From Mytilus californianus (Eukaryota; Mollusca; Bivalvia; Mytilida; Mytilidae), in NCBI RefSeq assembly GCF_021869535.1, contig NW_026262734.1, positions 107,667,088-107,731,087 of the forward strand: DNA of 64,000 nucleotides, written 5' to 3'. A model generated the notes under the pieces. The model was not told the origin of the DNA. It saw only the letters and a list, made by a program, of their open reading frames with translations, and did no database searches. Below, one piece after another: positions 46,404 through 57,480 of the stretch; within the stretch, counting starts at the first letter, position 1; each line of letters starts with the position of its first letter. A program made the translations under genes and the position numbers.

Positions 46404-47602
46404 TCAGTCGCCTTTTTTCCGAAACGCTACTCCCGCAGGATAACCATATCCGTCATTCTTGCGATTCCCGTATAACCACAGTCCGAATCTTATTCCAATG
46501 GTGTTCTTGATCCTATGAGCTCCTTCCGTTATGTTACAACTGAATGTAATATACTTTTTACCAAGAACAGTCTTTTCGAAAACTTTATCAACCTTCATTC
46601 CATGACCGTCGATCTCGAATCCATGAATGACATCTCCACAAAAGGTAATGCTTACAAAACTCGAAAAGTCACTTGGTATAATAAAATTGTAATCGGATTT
46701 GTATTGATTAATGCCGTATACTGTCATCATGTATGAATCAGAATCGTTAGCCTCGTGAGGAAATACTGTAACAAGAAGATTACCGGTTGACTGAATGACT
46801 GATATATCATTGTGGATTAAGTCATGATACTCCCCCTCATTAAGGTGAGTGTCGTAATGTTTATTTTTTAGGTGAACATTGATTTGAACTTTTCCTGGTG
46901 ATAAAAGTCGGACGGTACTTTTTTGTCGTGTTTGGATTAGGGGAATAATAAACGTATTATCTAGCTGATCAACAGGTAATATCATTTCTGTAAAGTGATT
47001 GCAAGCACTATGTGTACTAGAGTTGCATTTATTCCCTGATACAACGCCTATTGGTTTAGATGATGAAATCATCGATCCCGATAGATCATAATTATGCGAC
47101 AACTGTAATGTTTGGAAGGCAAGCATATTAATTTGTATATTTTCACCATTTGCAAACTCTTTTCCGTTGTATTTAACTGTCCCTTGCTTCATTTTTAGTT
47201 GTACTTTTACCTTTGTATTTCCGCCTAATGATACAATTCCAATTAAACAATTTGAAAGTGAGCGATGTTGCCATACAGTGAAAGATGCAACTATGTATTT
47301 TGTTGACATGTATTTGATTGGAATTGCTGCATATCCGTCACTCGTATCTTGGTATCTCTGAAAACCATAAACAGTGATGGGGACTGTTGATGTTATAAGT
47401 ATGCCTTTATTTTCTATTCCATCACTCAGGAAAGCTTCCTTCTTCAAGATGATTTCATTTTTTCCTTTAATTATAGACATTTTACTTTTGAAACTGTTTG
47501 ATTCAATTGTTGCATTTCCATTGTCGTGTCCATGAATATACAACAGGGGTTCTGTAGAATAAACTGGCGGCTCGGTAAATATAGCTGCATATTCATAAAA
47601 GC
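46404..47602 (-). CDS. IgGFc-binding (FCGBP N-terminal-like) domain protein, large exon
   Basis: The acceptor is at 47604-47603 (ttgcAG|GC) and the exon is open for ~399 codons to the TGA at 46406-46404. Motifs typical of the IgGFc_binding family (the N-terminal region of FCGBP) are seen in order: LLYIHGHDNG, ITSTVPITVYGFQRY, DGYAAIPIKYMSTKYIVASF, SSSKPIGVVSGNKC, CNHFTEMILPVDQL, GNLLVTVF and a closing GLWLYGN...YGYPAGVAF. Cysteines are sparse. The length fits a complete domain. The exon starts in phase 1, so at least one upstream exon with the signal peptide is missing. In molluscs such proteins are extracellular and often linked to mucus or innate immunity; the role here is inferred from family only. 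A TTAA-type MITE ends 34 bp beyond the stop. Confidence 0.85.
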
Positions 47603-47758
47603 CTGCAACCAGAAAAATTATAACATTATATTATTACATTGTAAGATAAACTACGAAAATGAATATGCAAACTGTTCAAATGGTACTGCAATAAAAAACG
47701 GTAGTAATTTTAAACTACTAATTGCAACCTAGCAAGAAAGTAGTGTAGTGCAAAATAC

Positions 47759-47938
47759 ATCTCGGAAACAAAAATTTGAATGCGCGAGATTGCCTTTCGT
47801 TTCGAAATAGACTTCAACGTTTTTGTTCGATTGCAGACTTATATACGCATTATCCATATTTTCGTGGCAGTACCACTGATTTAACCCGCAGACAACTGTG
47901 TTAGGGCCAGACATTCTATGAACCTCAATTGCTCTTGT
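47759..47938 (-). CDS. Candidate exon upstream of the IgGFc-binding exon
   Basis: A strong acceptor (pyrimidine tract, tgcAG at 47940-47939) is followed by 60 open codons: TRAIEVHRMSGPN, VVCGLNQWYCHENMDNAYIS, NVEVYFETKGNLAHSNFCFR. Composition and four Cys suggest real extracellular coding sequence. The best donor (GAT|GTATTT at 47758) is weak and leaves phase 0, which does not fit the phase-1 start of the next exon. The frame otherwise stops at TAG near 47731. It may be an exon of this gene with another donor, a terminal exon, or a decayed one. The family is not recognised. Confidence 0.4.
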
Positions 47939-48229
47939 CTGCACGTGATAAAAATAAAAGCGCATGATGCGAGACACAAACTCTTAGCGATCAAATTTTC
48001 AATTTCTTGTTTTTCGAAAAAGTCAAAGTAAATATTTAACATTTTTTTTGTACTATATGGTGTTATTTAAAATTGAGGACTATTAAAACACAAATCACAC
48101 AGACCGAAGAATTAACGGACAGTTATTAATTGGAATTTAATATTGTAATTCATTCCTCAATGAGTGAATTTTCATTTAATCTATTGAACTATAAAAAATC
48201 ATGTTTCTGTAGTTACAAAAAGATTGATG

Positions 48230-48585
48230 GATGCCTAGCTGCTTAACGTCCAGTGGCAACTAAACGTATATTCAGGACAAGATCATGATGATGTAATAAG
48301 AATATTTACCCTGCTTTGTACTAGAACGACACGCCGAGCCGGGTTTTTAACGTGCTAGTGCACAAGGTAACAGTTCGTAGGAACAAATGTCACAATACGC
48401 GGACATATTATTCTGACTCCGAGCCGACCAGTATTTGCTCTTACTCTTAAACACCGTGTGCTTATCGGAGAAGCAGCAAATACTAATTTTCCATGTCTTT
48501 GGTATTACCCACGACCTTCTGCATTCAAGGGGAGCACGCTATCACCAGACCAACGAGGCGACTTTTGTCTATTTGAGACAGTCAC
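48230..48585 (-). mobile_element. tRNA-derived SINE
   Basis: It shares cttatcggagaagcagcaaa, gactccgagccgaccagtat and the outer part tccagtggcaactaaacg with the 55310 copy, and the inner part with the 39690 copy. The tRNA-like head lies at the 48500-48560 end in minus orientation. Confidence 0.65.
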
Positions 48586-48589
48586 CTAG

Positions 48590-49040
48590 ATAAAAATCTA
48601 GATTTTGTATATTACATAAACGTCAGGTTGCTTATATGCAATTTGTTTGTTCTTCAGTTAAGAGGCTCCGGCAGGTAAATAATACATACAGTTAATGCGT
48701 TGACAAGATTGGCAGACGGTAAAATAAGTGGAAAAAAAAGAACGACACGTAAGGTAAGCATTAAGAAAAACAAATATGTTTAAGATATTTAATTATTTAT
48801 TATCCCGAGTACCCTAATATCGTTTGGGGAATGATATAAATTCACAAGTTAAATAGTGTAATGATATTGGATGATGGTACGGAAATCTGTTTAGCACTTA
48901 TGTAGTTAAATCGAATGGGTAAATAAACTAAAGTTTTTACATCACTACGCATGATACTTGACAGAATACCTACACAATATTTTTCGTATATTGTTTTACG
49001 TTCTTATTAGTGGTTCGTTTGTTTAATAATACATTTGCTC
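48590..49040. other. Gene-less stretch
   Basis: No exon or repeat family recognised. Confidence 0.35.
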
Positions 49041-49620
49041 TATAATCATGAACGTAATCTCTGAATAACTGATTAATCAACTAATCAGGGATTTCGTTAC
49101 CACTAATTACTCAAATTTAACTGTTCTTTCATGTATTAAAAGATTTGGTTTTGGAAGTTTGACTATACACGTAGAATTCTTTTTACAAACAGAATCATAC
49201 CCTATTTTTTAGGGAAATGTTGTTTATAAAGCCTGTAATTTAAGATTCGATCTTTGTAAACGCATGGATCATTTGTATAAAGGGTATCAACCTAACACCG
49301 TAGTAGTTCCTGTGAATATTGCTTTATTGATATAGAAATTAACTTTGTTTTGCATAAATTAAAACATACCTAACAATTTAGTGTTTTACATATATGAAAT
49401 CATATGTTCCTACATTCTGCTGATATTGCTTTTCACAGACTGTTTATTATGTTTTTACGCTTAATCCTTTTGATGTTTTCTGATTGATATTAACGTAATG
49501 GAAAGAACATGATTTATCTATTAGTTGTAAATGACTCTGAACTAGCTTTCTGTAACTGCGAGTAGTCTTAGAATTGCACTTTATATCTTTTGTTTTTATG
49601 ATAGTTTTATGTTTTGCTTC
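49040..49620 (+). mobile_element. PLE 3' fragment
   Basis: 49085-49130 matches the thumb coding block (gggatttcgttaccactaat), seen intact at 11900 and at 53255. 49470-49600 matches the PLE tail at 12300-12420 (gtaactgcgagtagtcttag). All frames are broken. Confidence 0.6.
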
Positions 49621-50590
49621 GTGTAAATCTAATTAGCAAAACATTTTTTCAATGGATCTCCGCGGACATCATCCAGCCGTTGACCTGTGCTTTATTACTG
49701 GTATAATTTAAATGATACAACCTTTTCAAATAATATTTCTTCTGCCTCAGACAAGGTTTTCCATAGTTGGTATTAGATGTTTCTTTTTGTTCCTTTCTGT
49801 TACTTTTTTGGCTTATATGCTTAGTTGCATCTAGCTTCTAAAATATTTGGTCTTAACAGTTTCTGATATAATTTTGTTTGGAGAGACATGCAGTGTTCAC
49901 TGAAATATGAATCTTGCCTTTATCTTATTGAACAAACAGATAACATATATTCATATAAGGTTTTAATCAAAACAGCTGTTATTCTCATAAGTAGGTTTAA
50001 CCAAAGTAGCAGACACTGATTGTTTTCCAGAATACCTAGGTTTACAAAGAATTTTGTGGGGTTTGTTTCATTCAATAATAAACTAATCGATTGACGCTAC
50101 TTTTTGTGTTTTGAGAGATATATGTTGACGTTAACCATTGAAATAAATTTCCAATGATACGTGAAGCAGAAGAGCGCTTTTTCATATCTTTAACATTTCC
50201 TAGGGAAATAATCTTCAAAATGTACACTGATCTTCGAACTTTTTCGAAACAGTGAAAGAATTATCCTATGCCAAAAATTCCTCAAAATCTGATGAAAAAT
50301 GATGACTGTTGTTAAAAAACCCATAATGCCCGGGTATTGCTAACCCATATTCCCGGACATTGCTACCCATCGCCCCGGGGAAATTCACGCACGTTTTTGT
50401 AGTTTCGTGGTTGTTACCAGTGATTTGTTTAATTCTGTAGATTATTGTAATTAAATACGTGATCCAATATAATATAAAACCAAGATTAAGGCAATCGTTG
50501 GGCATAAGATACCTAAAATTAATTATTGTTAAATCGTATCTTCTTTAGATTGTATTGCGGTATAAGCGCTTCATATCAAAATTTGCGCAC
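49620..50590. other. Gene-less stretch
   Basis: No supported exon. A GC-rich patch near 50325-50390 with cccggg and ccccgggg palindromes stands out from the AT-rich background. Confidence 0.35.
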
Positions 50591-50735
50591 CATCAACGCT
50601 TTTATTTAGTCAGAAATATGACAGTTGTTTGCCATTCGTCTGATGTGTTTGATCTTTTGATTTTGCCATTTGATAAGGGACTTTTTGTTTTGAATTTTGC
50701 TTGGAGTTCGTTAATTTTGTTATTTTACTTTTTAC
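50590..50735 (+). repeat. R2 fragment
   Basis: It contains cagaaatatgacagttgttt, attttgccatttgataaggg and cttggagttcgttaattttg. The 86-residue frame at 50555 is R2. Confidence 0.7.
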
Positions 50736-50739
50736 AGCC

Positions 50740-51920
50740 CTATAAACATGATAAAATTATAAAAGAAGCATTCAATTCTTATAATCAAATGTTTATACTA
50801 CAACCATTTAATTAAGTGTTGTATCAAGCTTTTCGTTTATTTTTCAATGCATTATTTTAACATTGTCATGGATAAAACATAGCTGTTGTACTTTATACGG
50901 AAAAAACACATGATAGTGCGGTGTCTCGCGATTGTTGTCAGCCAATCAAGATTTTAATGAAACAAACATGTAATGTAATTAATTGAATGTGAAGAATCAA
51001 TTGTGATAGAAAAATCTCGAATGTATAGATATACCAATTTTTACTTATAAAACCATCACGCCGATAGTCGGGATTGTATAGTCGTTGGTTACAATCCCTC
51101 GTGACATTGATCAATACTTCAGAGATAACTAAATTGTATTTGAAGCTTGTCTTACGTAAAACATGTGTTTACTGTCGCAAATTGAGTTAACCTAACGACA
51201 CGTATCGGAGCGAGTAAACGAATATTAGTAACATTAAAACCAAATTTTATGTAATCCAAGCTTAAAATACAATACGGTTATCTCTATTCTAATGCAAAAT
51301 AAACAATTCAGTCCATTTCAGTCTTCATTTTGGGGTAAAATTTCACAAAACAAAGATTCTGCGAAATGATGTTATCGTCGTTGGCAACTTAAACAAGGTG
51401 ACGTCATATGTCAGCTTACGGTGTCAAATGTTCACAACGGGTATGTTCAGGCTTCTTATCAATCTCCGACGCAGAGATCATATTCGTTCTGTTCTATACT
51501 ACTTACCACTACACTCAATATCAACTGAAGTATTGCAAAGCACGTGTGGAGCGGAAATGAACTCTGTGTGGGAAATTTTCTTGTCATACGCCTCATAATA
51601 TAATAAAATTAGTTAAAGGAAACATTTTTAAGTGAAAAATGTGAGGTTATGTTTCATTATTAAAGAAACTATTAACATGTCAATAAATTTCAGAAGTCGA
51701 AATGTCGGCTGCCCGTAGGTACAGACAGGTAGATACGCTTCGCTTGTTGTCATCCAAACAGAACCATTGATACTAAATAATTATATTAGAATTCATAATC
51801 CCCTCTGAGTATAATATTGCTCTCTGAAGATCGGGAATACCTCGCGTTACGTAACGCGCGGTTAATAAATATATTGTTTTGAACTTTTTTCAATAGCGAT
51901 AGTATAGTCATTATTGTGTT
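50740..51920. other. Gene-less stretch
   Basis: No exon or repeat family recognised. Confidence 0.35.
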
Positions 51921-51975
51921 ATAATTCTTATATGATTTGCATATTAGGTAATATGTTGATATGATTGGTCGAGGA

Positions 51976-52066
51976 ACTTCCGGTAGTTGTTCTTGACGTT
52001 GTTTATTTTTCGATAGACGACGTTGACTGAACTTCTTTTTGTAATCAATGTAAACAAGATGGCGGC
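51976..52066 (+). promoter_or_regulatory. Promoter-like ETS and YY1 motifs
   Basis: ACTTCCGG (ETS/GABP-type) at 51976-51983 and CAAGATGGCGGC (YY1-type) at 52055-52066 lie 75 bp apart. The second unit keeps CTTCCGGAAG (52553-52562) and AAGATGGCGTC (52634-52644). In animal promoters these motifs often mark start sites, with the ATG of the YY1 motif as initiator codon. Here they are part of a repeat, so function is uncertain. Confidence 0.35.
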
Positions 52067-52360
52067 GATAATAACACAATCCGGCTCGACGTTAAAAAAT
52101 CATTTTCACTTCGCGTTAATCGTTAAATTAAATAGTAAACACAATACATTCATTTGAATGATAATAATAGTTTTTGTAGTTTATTTTTTATCAGATAGCA
52201 AATTTCATGGAGTATATATTTTTGCGTTAACCACCAAATAAATTCATGCGCCAGGCGAATTCAATGACACAAATATACAATTTACATGTGATAGAGGTTA
52301 CGAGTGTTGAAAAATAAATTCCTTGTCTCCAATTTTATAGAATTATAAGGATTAAACACA

Positions 52361-52479
52361 TTTTTAAAGGAATTTATTGGTGTATAAACTGGACCAAGTC
52401 ACTCACAAACAGAAGGACTTTTATGATATGTTTGTGAGTGAATAAGTCCAGTTTATACACCAATAAATTCCTTTAAAAA
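52361..52479. other. Long hairpin, 51 bp arms
   Basis: The arms (52361-52411 and about 52429-52479) are complementary with three mismatches; loop about 17 nt. The outer arm is tttttaaaggaatttattgg. The counterpart in unit 2 lies at 52918-53033, where the pairing extends further outward. Confidence 0.9.
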
Positions 52480-53189
52480 GGCTTTTAATCCTATAAAAAT
52501 TCTTATATGATTTGAATATTAGGGAATACGTTTATATGATTGGTCGAGAGGGCTTCCGGAAGTGGCTCTTGACGCTATTTATTTTTCGATAGACGAAATA
52601 GTTAAGCGAACTACTTTCTGTAACCAATGTAATAAGATGGCGTCGATAATAACACAAACTGGCTCGACGTTAAAAATATTTATTTTCACTTCTCGTTAAT
52701 CATTAAATTAACAATAAACACAAAGATATTTTTGTAGTTCATTTTTTTTCAGATAGCAAATCTCATGGAGTACATATTATTTTGTTAACCAAAAAATAAA
52801 TTCATGCACCAGACTAATTCAATGACACAAATATACAATTTACATGTGATAGGGGTTAAGAGTTGGAAAATAAAATTCCTTATCTTCAATTTTAAAGAAT
52901 TATTAGGCTTAAACGTATTTTTAAAGGAATTTATTAGTGTATAAACTGGACCAAGTCACTCAAAAACATATCATATTTATTTGTTTGTGAGTGAATTAGT
53001 CCAGTTTATACACCAATAAATTCCTTTAAAAAGACGTATAATCCTATATTAAATTATTTCAGACGTAAAAACAATTCATAGAAGAAACTTGTCATACTAG
53101 AATAAATAATCAACTTTTGATCTGTATTGTTTAACCAGTCTTAAAGTATGCCCTAAGAACGAAACGACCGTTGTTGCCACTTTCTAAAG

Positions 53190-54560
53190 ACAACAATGAA
53201 CGTTTTTGATTTCAGTAAGCGTAATCTATGTGTAACTTGTAAGTCATTAAGTCAGAGATTTCGTTACCACAAATTACTTAAGGTCAAGGAACAGTAAATG
53301 GGATATGTCACAGATTTTGCTAAAATTTTGCATGCAACCTTGGCTCATTGAACTATAACTGAAAATCGAAAAGTAAATGCATTTATCTCTTTATTCATGT
53401 TAAATTTTACTGATTGACTTCATTCAAAATAGGTAAACACTTGTATAGAAAGCATATAAAATCGGCGAAAAACTGTCTTAAGTTTGTCTTAAAATCACCA
53501 AATCTCTAATTTCTAATACATAGATTTTTCTTAAAAAACTATATGTTGTTGGTACAGAAATTTCCGTTTTATTGAAATAAAATAATCATATGGTCACGAC
53601 TTTGTATTTTTTGTCTAATAATTAATCTGTTACCTAGTTGGTAGTGAAAAACGTCAAAAAATAGCGTTTACGGCCTGCAACGCGACGACGTTACGATTAT
53701 TTCGACTTTTTTGGCATTTTTTCAGCTAGAACACCACTTTGAATGATGTATACCGTAAAACAAAGTCGGTGACCATATTATTATTTTACATCATTAAAAT
53801 GGAAATTTATGTATCAACAATATATAGTTTTTGAAGAAAAATCTATGTATTAGAAATTAGAGATTTGATGGTTTTAAGACAAATTTCAGACAGTTTTTCG
53901 ACAATTTTTTGTGCTTTCTATACAAATGTTCTACTATTTTCAAAGAATTCAATCAGTAATATTTCAGATGATAATTGATATTTTTTTGATTTTCAGATAT
54001 AGTACAACGAGCCAAAATTGTATGCAAAATTTTAGCTAAATCTGTGACATAGCCCATTTACTATAACTTTACCTTAAAGCCTCGCTAAAATCATCCATTG
54101 ATACAAATATTTTTTTCCAAGTTTAGCTGTACCTGTTTAGAACTTATTTCAGACAGAATAGCACATTCTAAATTTTACGGTGATGTTGTTTACCCAGCCC
54201 GGAAATTTATATACGATCCGGGTAAACTGATCAAAATTTTACGTAGAATTATTCTAAAAGGTTACCAATTCAACACTGTAATTAGATCTTTGAATATTAT
54301 TTTTATTGGTATAAATATTGATTTTGTTATCAGTTAATTAAAACCATCCTTAATAGTATTGTTATACACATATGCACTTGAAGGTGATACCTTTATTTTG
54401 GTATTGCAAAAGGTCATGTTTTTCTCTGACTGTTAATGACTTCTTCACACTAAATCCATTGGATGTCGTATATGTACTGATTGATATTTTAGTCTTATAT
54501 ACATGATTTTTTTATAAGTTGTATCTGTACTCAGTGTCTTTTTTGTCGTTAGAGATGAGG
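53190..54560 (+). mobile_element. PLE 3' fragment split by a palindromic element
   Basis: 53200-53277 reads FDFSKRNLCVTCKSLS then RFRYHKLL (PLE thumb). Coding resumes after the insertion at 54078 and includes GDVVYPARKFIYDPGKLIKI then LKGYQFNTVIRSLNIIFIG, ending near 54337. The tail to 54560 matches the 12024-12420 tail. Several frame breaks occur. Confidence 0.7.
53278..54077. mobile_element. 800 bp near-perfect foldback element with TTAA ends
   Basis: The arms (about 53278-53660 and 53690-54077) are reverse complements over nearly the whole length, for example cacagattttgctaaaattt against aaattttagctaaatctgtg. TTAA lies at both ends. The PLE copy at 11925 shows the uninterrupted coding sequence at this point, giving an empty site. 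It is non-coding; the small centre contains gcaacgcgacgacgttacg. Confidence 0.9.
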
Positions 54561-54634
54561 GATGGATATAAACCCTGTCACGTACGGTCTGTTTTTGTGT
54601 TAGATGTTTTTCTGCTTTGTATCGATCTGATGAG

Positions 54635-55028
54635 TTAAGGATGTTCGCTAATCTGTTTCAAAATAATAAGCTTTTTAAAAGACTGTTATAAATGATAGTA
54701 TATAAAAAAAGGAACTAAAAAAACTGAGAAAATGAAGGGTCCGATTGCTTGTTTTCAAACTATAAGCCATTGAAAATATGGCGGGAAATAATTCTCTCTA
54801 GACTTTTCATACATTTACCACTGGCACCCTTTTTCTTTTAAAAATAATGGAAATATCACAAGGATTTTATATGATTTTCAAATATGGCTTTTGAACCTAT
54901 ATGTAATAAAATTATGAAAAGAAAAAAAGGGCTTAGTGGGCAAAAATTTTAATTGCAATACATGGATAAACCAGAGGATTCCGAATATCTGACAAAAATT
55001 CAAATACAAGAGGAACGAACATCCTTAA
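54635..55028. mobile_element. MITE with TTAAGGATGTTCG inverted ends
   Basis: TTAAGGATGTTCG at 54635-54647 is mirrored by CGAACATCCTTAA at 55016-55028. It is 394 bp, nearly the same size as the 24303 MITE, which starts TTAAGGATGT too. It is non-coding and contains ggcgggaaa inside, as the other does. Confidence 0.8.
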
Positions 55029-55079
55029 GCGATTTTCAACTGATTTTTATAGTTTGTTCTTATTTTGTGGCGTAACACC

Positions 55080-55310
55080 ACTGTCCCAGTTTAGGGGAGG
55101 GTTGGGCGCTCACAAACATGTTTGACATTCTTTATGTGCCTATCCCAAGTCAGAAGCGTGTGTTTTCAGTGGTTTTCGTTGGTTCATGTCTTTCATATTT
55201 GATTTTCGTAAATTGTTTTGTTATAAATTAGGGCGTTAGTTTCCGTAATTGATAGGTTTCATATTTTTCATGTCGGGACCTTTTAAAGCCGACTATACGG
55301 TATCATTTTT
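55080..55310 (-). repeat. R3 extended start (reverse)
   Basis: tatgtgcctatcccaagtca, gggcgttagtttccg and gggaccttttaaagccgac match the R3 reverse form at 27990 and 13370. It abuts the SINE. Confidence 0.6.
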
Positions 55311-55640
55311 TAATTTCCAGTGGCAAATTAAATGCATTATCAGGTCGAGAACATGTTAATGTTATATGAATGTAAACCATGCTTTGCACTAGACCGATAC
55401 GATGAGCCGGATTTTGAACGTGCTAGATCAAAAGGTTAGAGTCCATAGGAAGACATATCAATCTTCGCCGACCAGTTTTTGCTCTTACTCCTAAATGTAG
55501 CATGCTTATCGGAGAAGCAACAAATTTCAAGTCTTTGTTCGATCCGGCCGGGAATCAAACTTACAAACCCTGTACCCGAGACTAACACATTACCACACAA
55601 GACCAGCGAGGCGATGTCGCAGTTAAGATGCATTGACAGC
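55310..55640 (-). mobile_element. tRNA-derived SINE
   Basis: It shares tccagtggcaaattaaatgc, gatgagccggattttgaacg, gcttatcggagaagcaacaa and the tRNA-like head (cacaagaccagcgaggcg) with the 48230 copy. The two short frames here are SINE sequence. Confidence 0.65.
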
Positions 55641-55806
55641 ATAAACGTTTGCATCATATAGTCACTGGCCGTATAAAGTCGTATTTGTGATATGGATAAT
55701 GTGTATCCGTTGAATTTTATCTATGACGTCGTAAAATATAGGTTTGCGGAATTTTTACATCAGCAAGAAGTATATTTCTTGATTTGTTATAATACTTCAT
55801 ATTTAC

Positions 55807-55921
55807 CTTGTTCTGGGTAGTCATCATTCTTTTTTTTGTGTTTGTGAAAACGTTAAATTGATTAGGTTTTCAGTTTCCTCATGTCTCTTTTCAATATCTG
55901 CTAATTTCTGATGAAGCTGAG
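55807..55921 (-). pseudogene. Coiled-coil exon of a C1q-family gene (one-base frameshift)
   Basis: The acceptor is at 55923-55922 and the donor CAAG|GTAAAT at 55806. It encodes QLHQKLADIEKRHEETENL, then NLTFSQTQKK, closely like EKKNEETENRNNLTFSHLQK at 8140-8190 of the C1q gene. The length is 115 bp, one more than a multiple of three expected for a phase 1-1 exon. The extra base lies in a run of eight A (minus strand) and produces TGA TGA. Removing one A from the reading restores a phase-1 end. A homopolymer sequencing error and a true lesion are both possible. No C1q exon was found further down this strand within the window. Confidence 0.6.
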
Positions 55922-55929
55922 CTAAAAAA

Positions 55930-57480
55930 AATTTTTTTTATTTTAAACAAGGGAAAAATGTTTTACTGGAAAAAAACATCTAGTTCATTTCTAATATGTA
56001 TATATCAATTCAGTATCATCAACTATAATATAAATTTAGATTTATTTGTTAAAATTGTTATTGTGCCTATTACCTTTTTAAAATTATTTATCACAGATGG
56101 AAATTGAGTATTTGGTGTGATTGCAAGTGCAAAAACTATCCACCAATGGACAGTGAGAAATACGACTGCAGGGTCACTAAACATTTTCCAATGATAAGCA
56201 AATACTAATAACATCCAAGGTTTATTGCTGACACATGTATTCTAATTACATGAATATAAAATAGGGAAATAATTGTCTTATACTTTTTTTAAATAAATAG
56301 TATAGAAACATTTAATAACATACAAATGCAAAGGATTTAACGGTACCAATTTTACTGCAGGACCCGATTCGCAATATGACGAAACATGTGTATTCAGTGA
56401 CGCCTTATGCCAAAAAATTTTAATTTATATTTTAACTGCTTTATAAAAATCAAAATCAATCCCTTTGTAGGATTTGGAATTTTTATGTAAAAAAAAATGC
56501 TTTCCGAATCTGTTGTAATGCGAGATATCACAATACTACTATCTAATCTTACGGAGATTCGGAGTTCATTAATTTAAATGTTTGCTTACTCTATATATGG
56601 ATCGATTCCCTAAACTTATGTCCTTCCCTATAATTGATGTCAGAAGGTAGCAATCCACAGAAAGAAAAAAATTGAAATTGATCCTCTTAATTTTTATTAA
56701 CCATTCTTTTTCCGTTTTTCTATTACAACCTTACTGTTCATGTTATACATGTTATATATATGTTTATGCATGTAATCAGTATCCACCATTGATTTGATTC
56801 CAATGGTTAAAATGATGAAATTCAATCTCTCTTTTTTTTGTATAACCATAGCAACAATCTGCATTTACTTGCTATAAAATATCTCTAAAATGGGCATGAA
56901 GATGTCACATGTATCTCAAAAATTTGGTTAAAAGTAGAATTTCAATCTCTTAGAGGAATGTCTTTGTGAACGTTTCGTGTTTCTACCAAGAGGTAAGATA
57001 AACATGATAACCTGATATCCTTTTCGACAATAATCAAAATAACTGCCTGTGCCTATTTATTAATTTGAAGTTGACGCGATATTATGTAGCAAGGTAAACT
57101 AGTAATAGGAAAAACTATTTATTGATCGGATATCAGATCGATTCTTGAGTACCCATACTGTAATTTATTTTCTATTTGATATCTTCTCCTATATAGGACA
57201 TGTTTCCAATAATTATATATCTCACTTAGCCAATAGAATCTTTCTCCCGTCATAAGGCAACCAATTAGAACCGATATTTGTTACATAGAGGGCGTAAATA
57301 TCGTTTGAAACTAATAGCTTCGCAACGTGATGTAAAGCAATACCAGCAAACATAATTACCAAATGAAATAAGCACACAGAATAGTCAAAAAAAATCATCG
57401 TATATAAGAATCCGATTCAGATAAAACAGGATATGGACCAAAAGCACTTTTGAAATATCACAAAGGTACTATTTAAAGAG
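55930..57480. other. Gene-less stretch
   Basis: No exon or recognised repeat. AT-rich. The 63-residue frame at 56023 has no support. Confidence 0.4.

Larger units (their letters stand above)
51924..53050 (+). repeat. Tandem pair of ~560 bp units with terminal hairpins
   Basis: Unit 1 (about 51924-52498) and unit 2 (about 52499-53050) share attcttatatgattt, attggtcgag, ttatttttcgatagacga, aagatggcg and cgataataacacaa, and each ends in the same hairpin. Hairpin starts are 557 bp apart (52361 and 52918). Similarity is roughly 80-85% by eye. The minus-strand frame at 51786-52079 is a shadow. Confidence 0.85.

Noticed and set aside
50266..50505. 79-residue minus-strand frame
   Set aside because: No signal, motif or splice context; the composition matches random AT-rich DNA.
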